NCBI GenBank assembly: GCA_964617625.1
Contig: CAZTZL010000075.1
Span: 1 to 13,776, forward strand
Length of the DNA stretch: 13,776 bases
Direction of reading: 5' to 3'
From: CAZTZL01 sp964617625
GTDB taxonomy: Bacteria; Zhuqueibacterota; QNDG01; DSAB01
The notes below the pieces were generated by a model. That model was not told the origin of the DNA. It searched no databases and saw only the letters and a list, made by a program, of their open reading frames with translations. The translations under genes were made by a program, and so were the position numbers. This document shows, one piece after another, positions 13,774 to 13,776 of the stretch. How positions within the stretch are numbered: position 1 is the stretch's first letter; the number at the start of each line of letters is the position of its first letter.

Positions 13774-13776
13774 GGT

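Overview
The window looks like chromosomal DNA from a Gram-negative, menaquinone-using bacterium with Kdo-containing lipopolysaccharide. It carries an MenA-like prenyltransferase, a long-chain polyprenyl diphosphate synthase, a GT9 heptosyltransferase-type enzyme, a Kdo transferase and a small predicted outer-membrane barrel. The WaaA style, the tandem GAF/SpoIIE phosphatase, the type IV pilin-like protein and the dispersed repeats built on TTGTCATTTCGAA suggest a lineage in or near the FCB superphylum (for example Calditrichota/KSB1-like). That placement is inference; no rRNA or marker gene is present.

Left part (1-884): a single-domain STAS anti-sigma-factor antagonist (150-491) with a plausible sigma70-type promoter and a clear intrinsic terminator (551-580). 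A roughly 300-bp AT-rich gene-free stretch follows. It contains a short palindrome and an imperfect long inverted repeat whose right arm carries the best promoter candidate for the next operon.

Middle part (885-8500, all on +): a tightly packed probable operon running menA-like, polyprenyl synthase, apbE-like lipoprotein, GT9 glycosyltransferase, waaA, ECF-type ATPase 1, ECF-type ATPase 2, then a small beta-barrel protein. Gaps are 50 bp or less, and three junctions overlap. The first two genes supply the quinone tail and attach it. ApbE would flavinylate an extracytoplasmic electron-transport protein. GT9 and WaaA build the LPS inner core. The two ATPases look like the energising pair of an ECF transporter, but no EcfT or S component is in the window. 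ATPase 1 has lost the H-loop histidine (Gln) and the D-loop aspartate (His), so the pair appears catalytically asymmetric.

Right part (8501-13776): an acetolactate decarboxylase with an unusual N-terminal extension and membrane or secretion segment (minus strand); a stand-alone type IV pilin-like protein (+); a tandem-GAF SpoIIE/PP2C phosphatase (minus) that could act in a partner-switching pathway with a STAS protein such as the one at the left end; and a two-gene Bcr-type ABC exporter (minus). The window ends in a cluster of short repeats, the last forming an 89-bp element with perfect 15-bp terminal inverted repeats and a nested perfect hairpin.

I found no rRNA, tRNA, CRISPR array, transposase or phage gene. 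Nothing amounts to a clearly new system. The strongest leads are the asymmetric orphan ECF ATPase pair, the membrane-targeted acetolactate decarboxylase and the repeat families.
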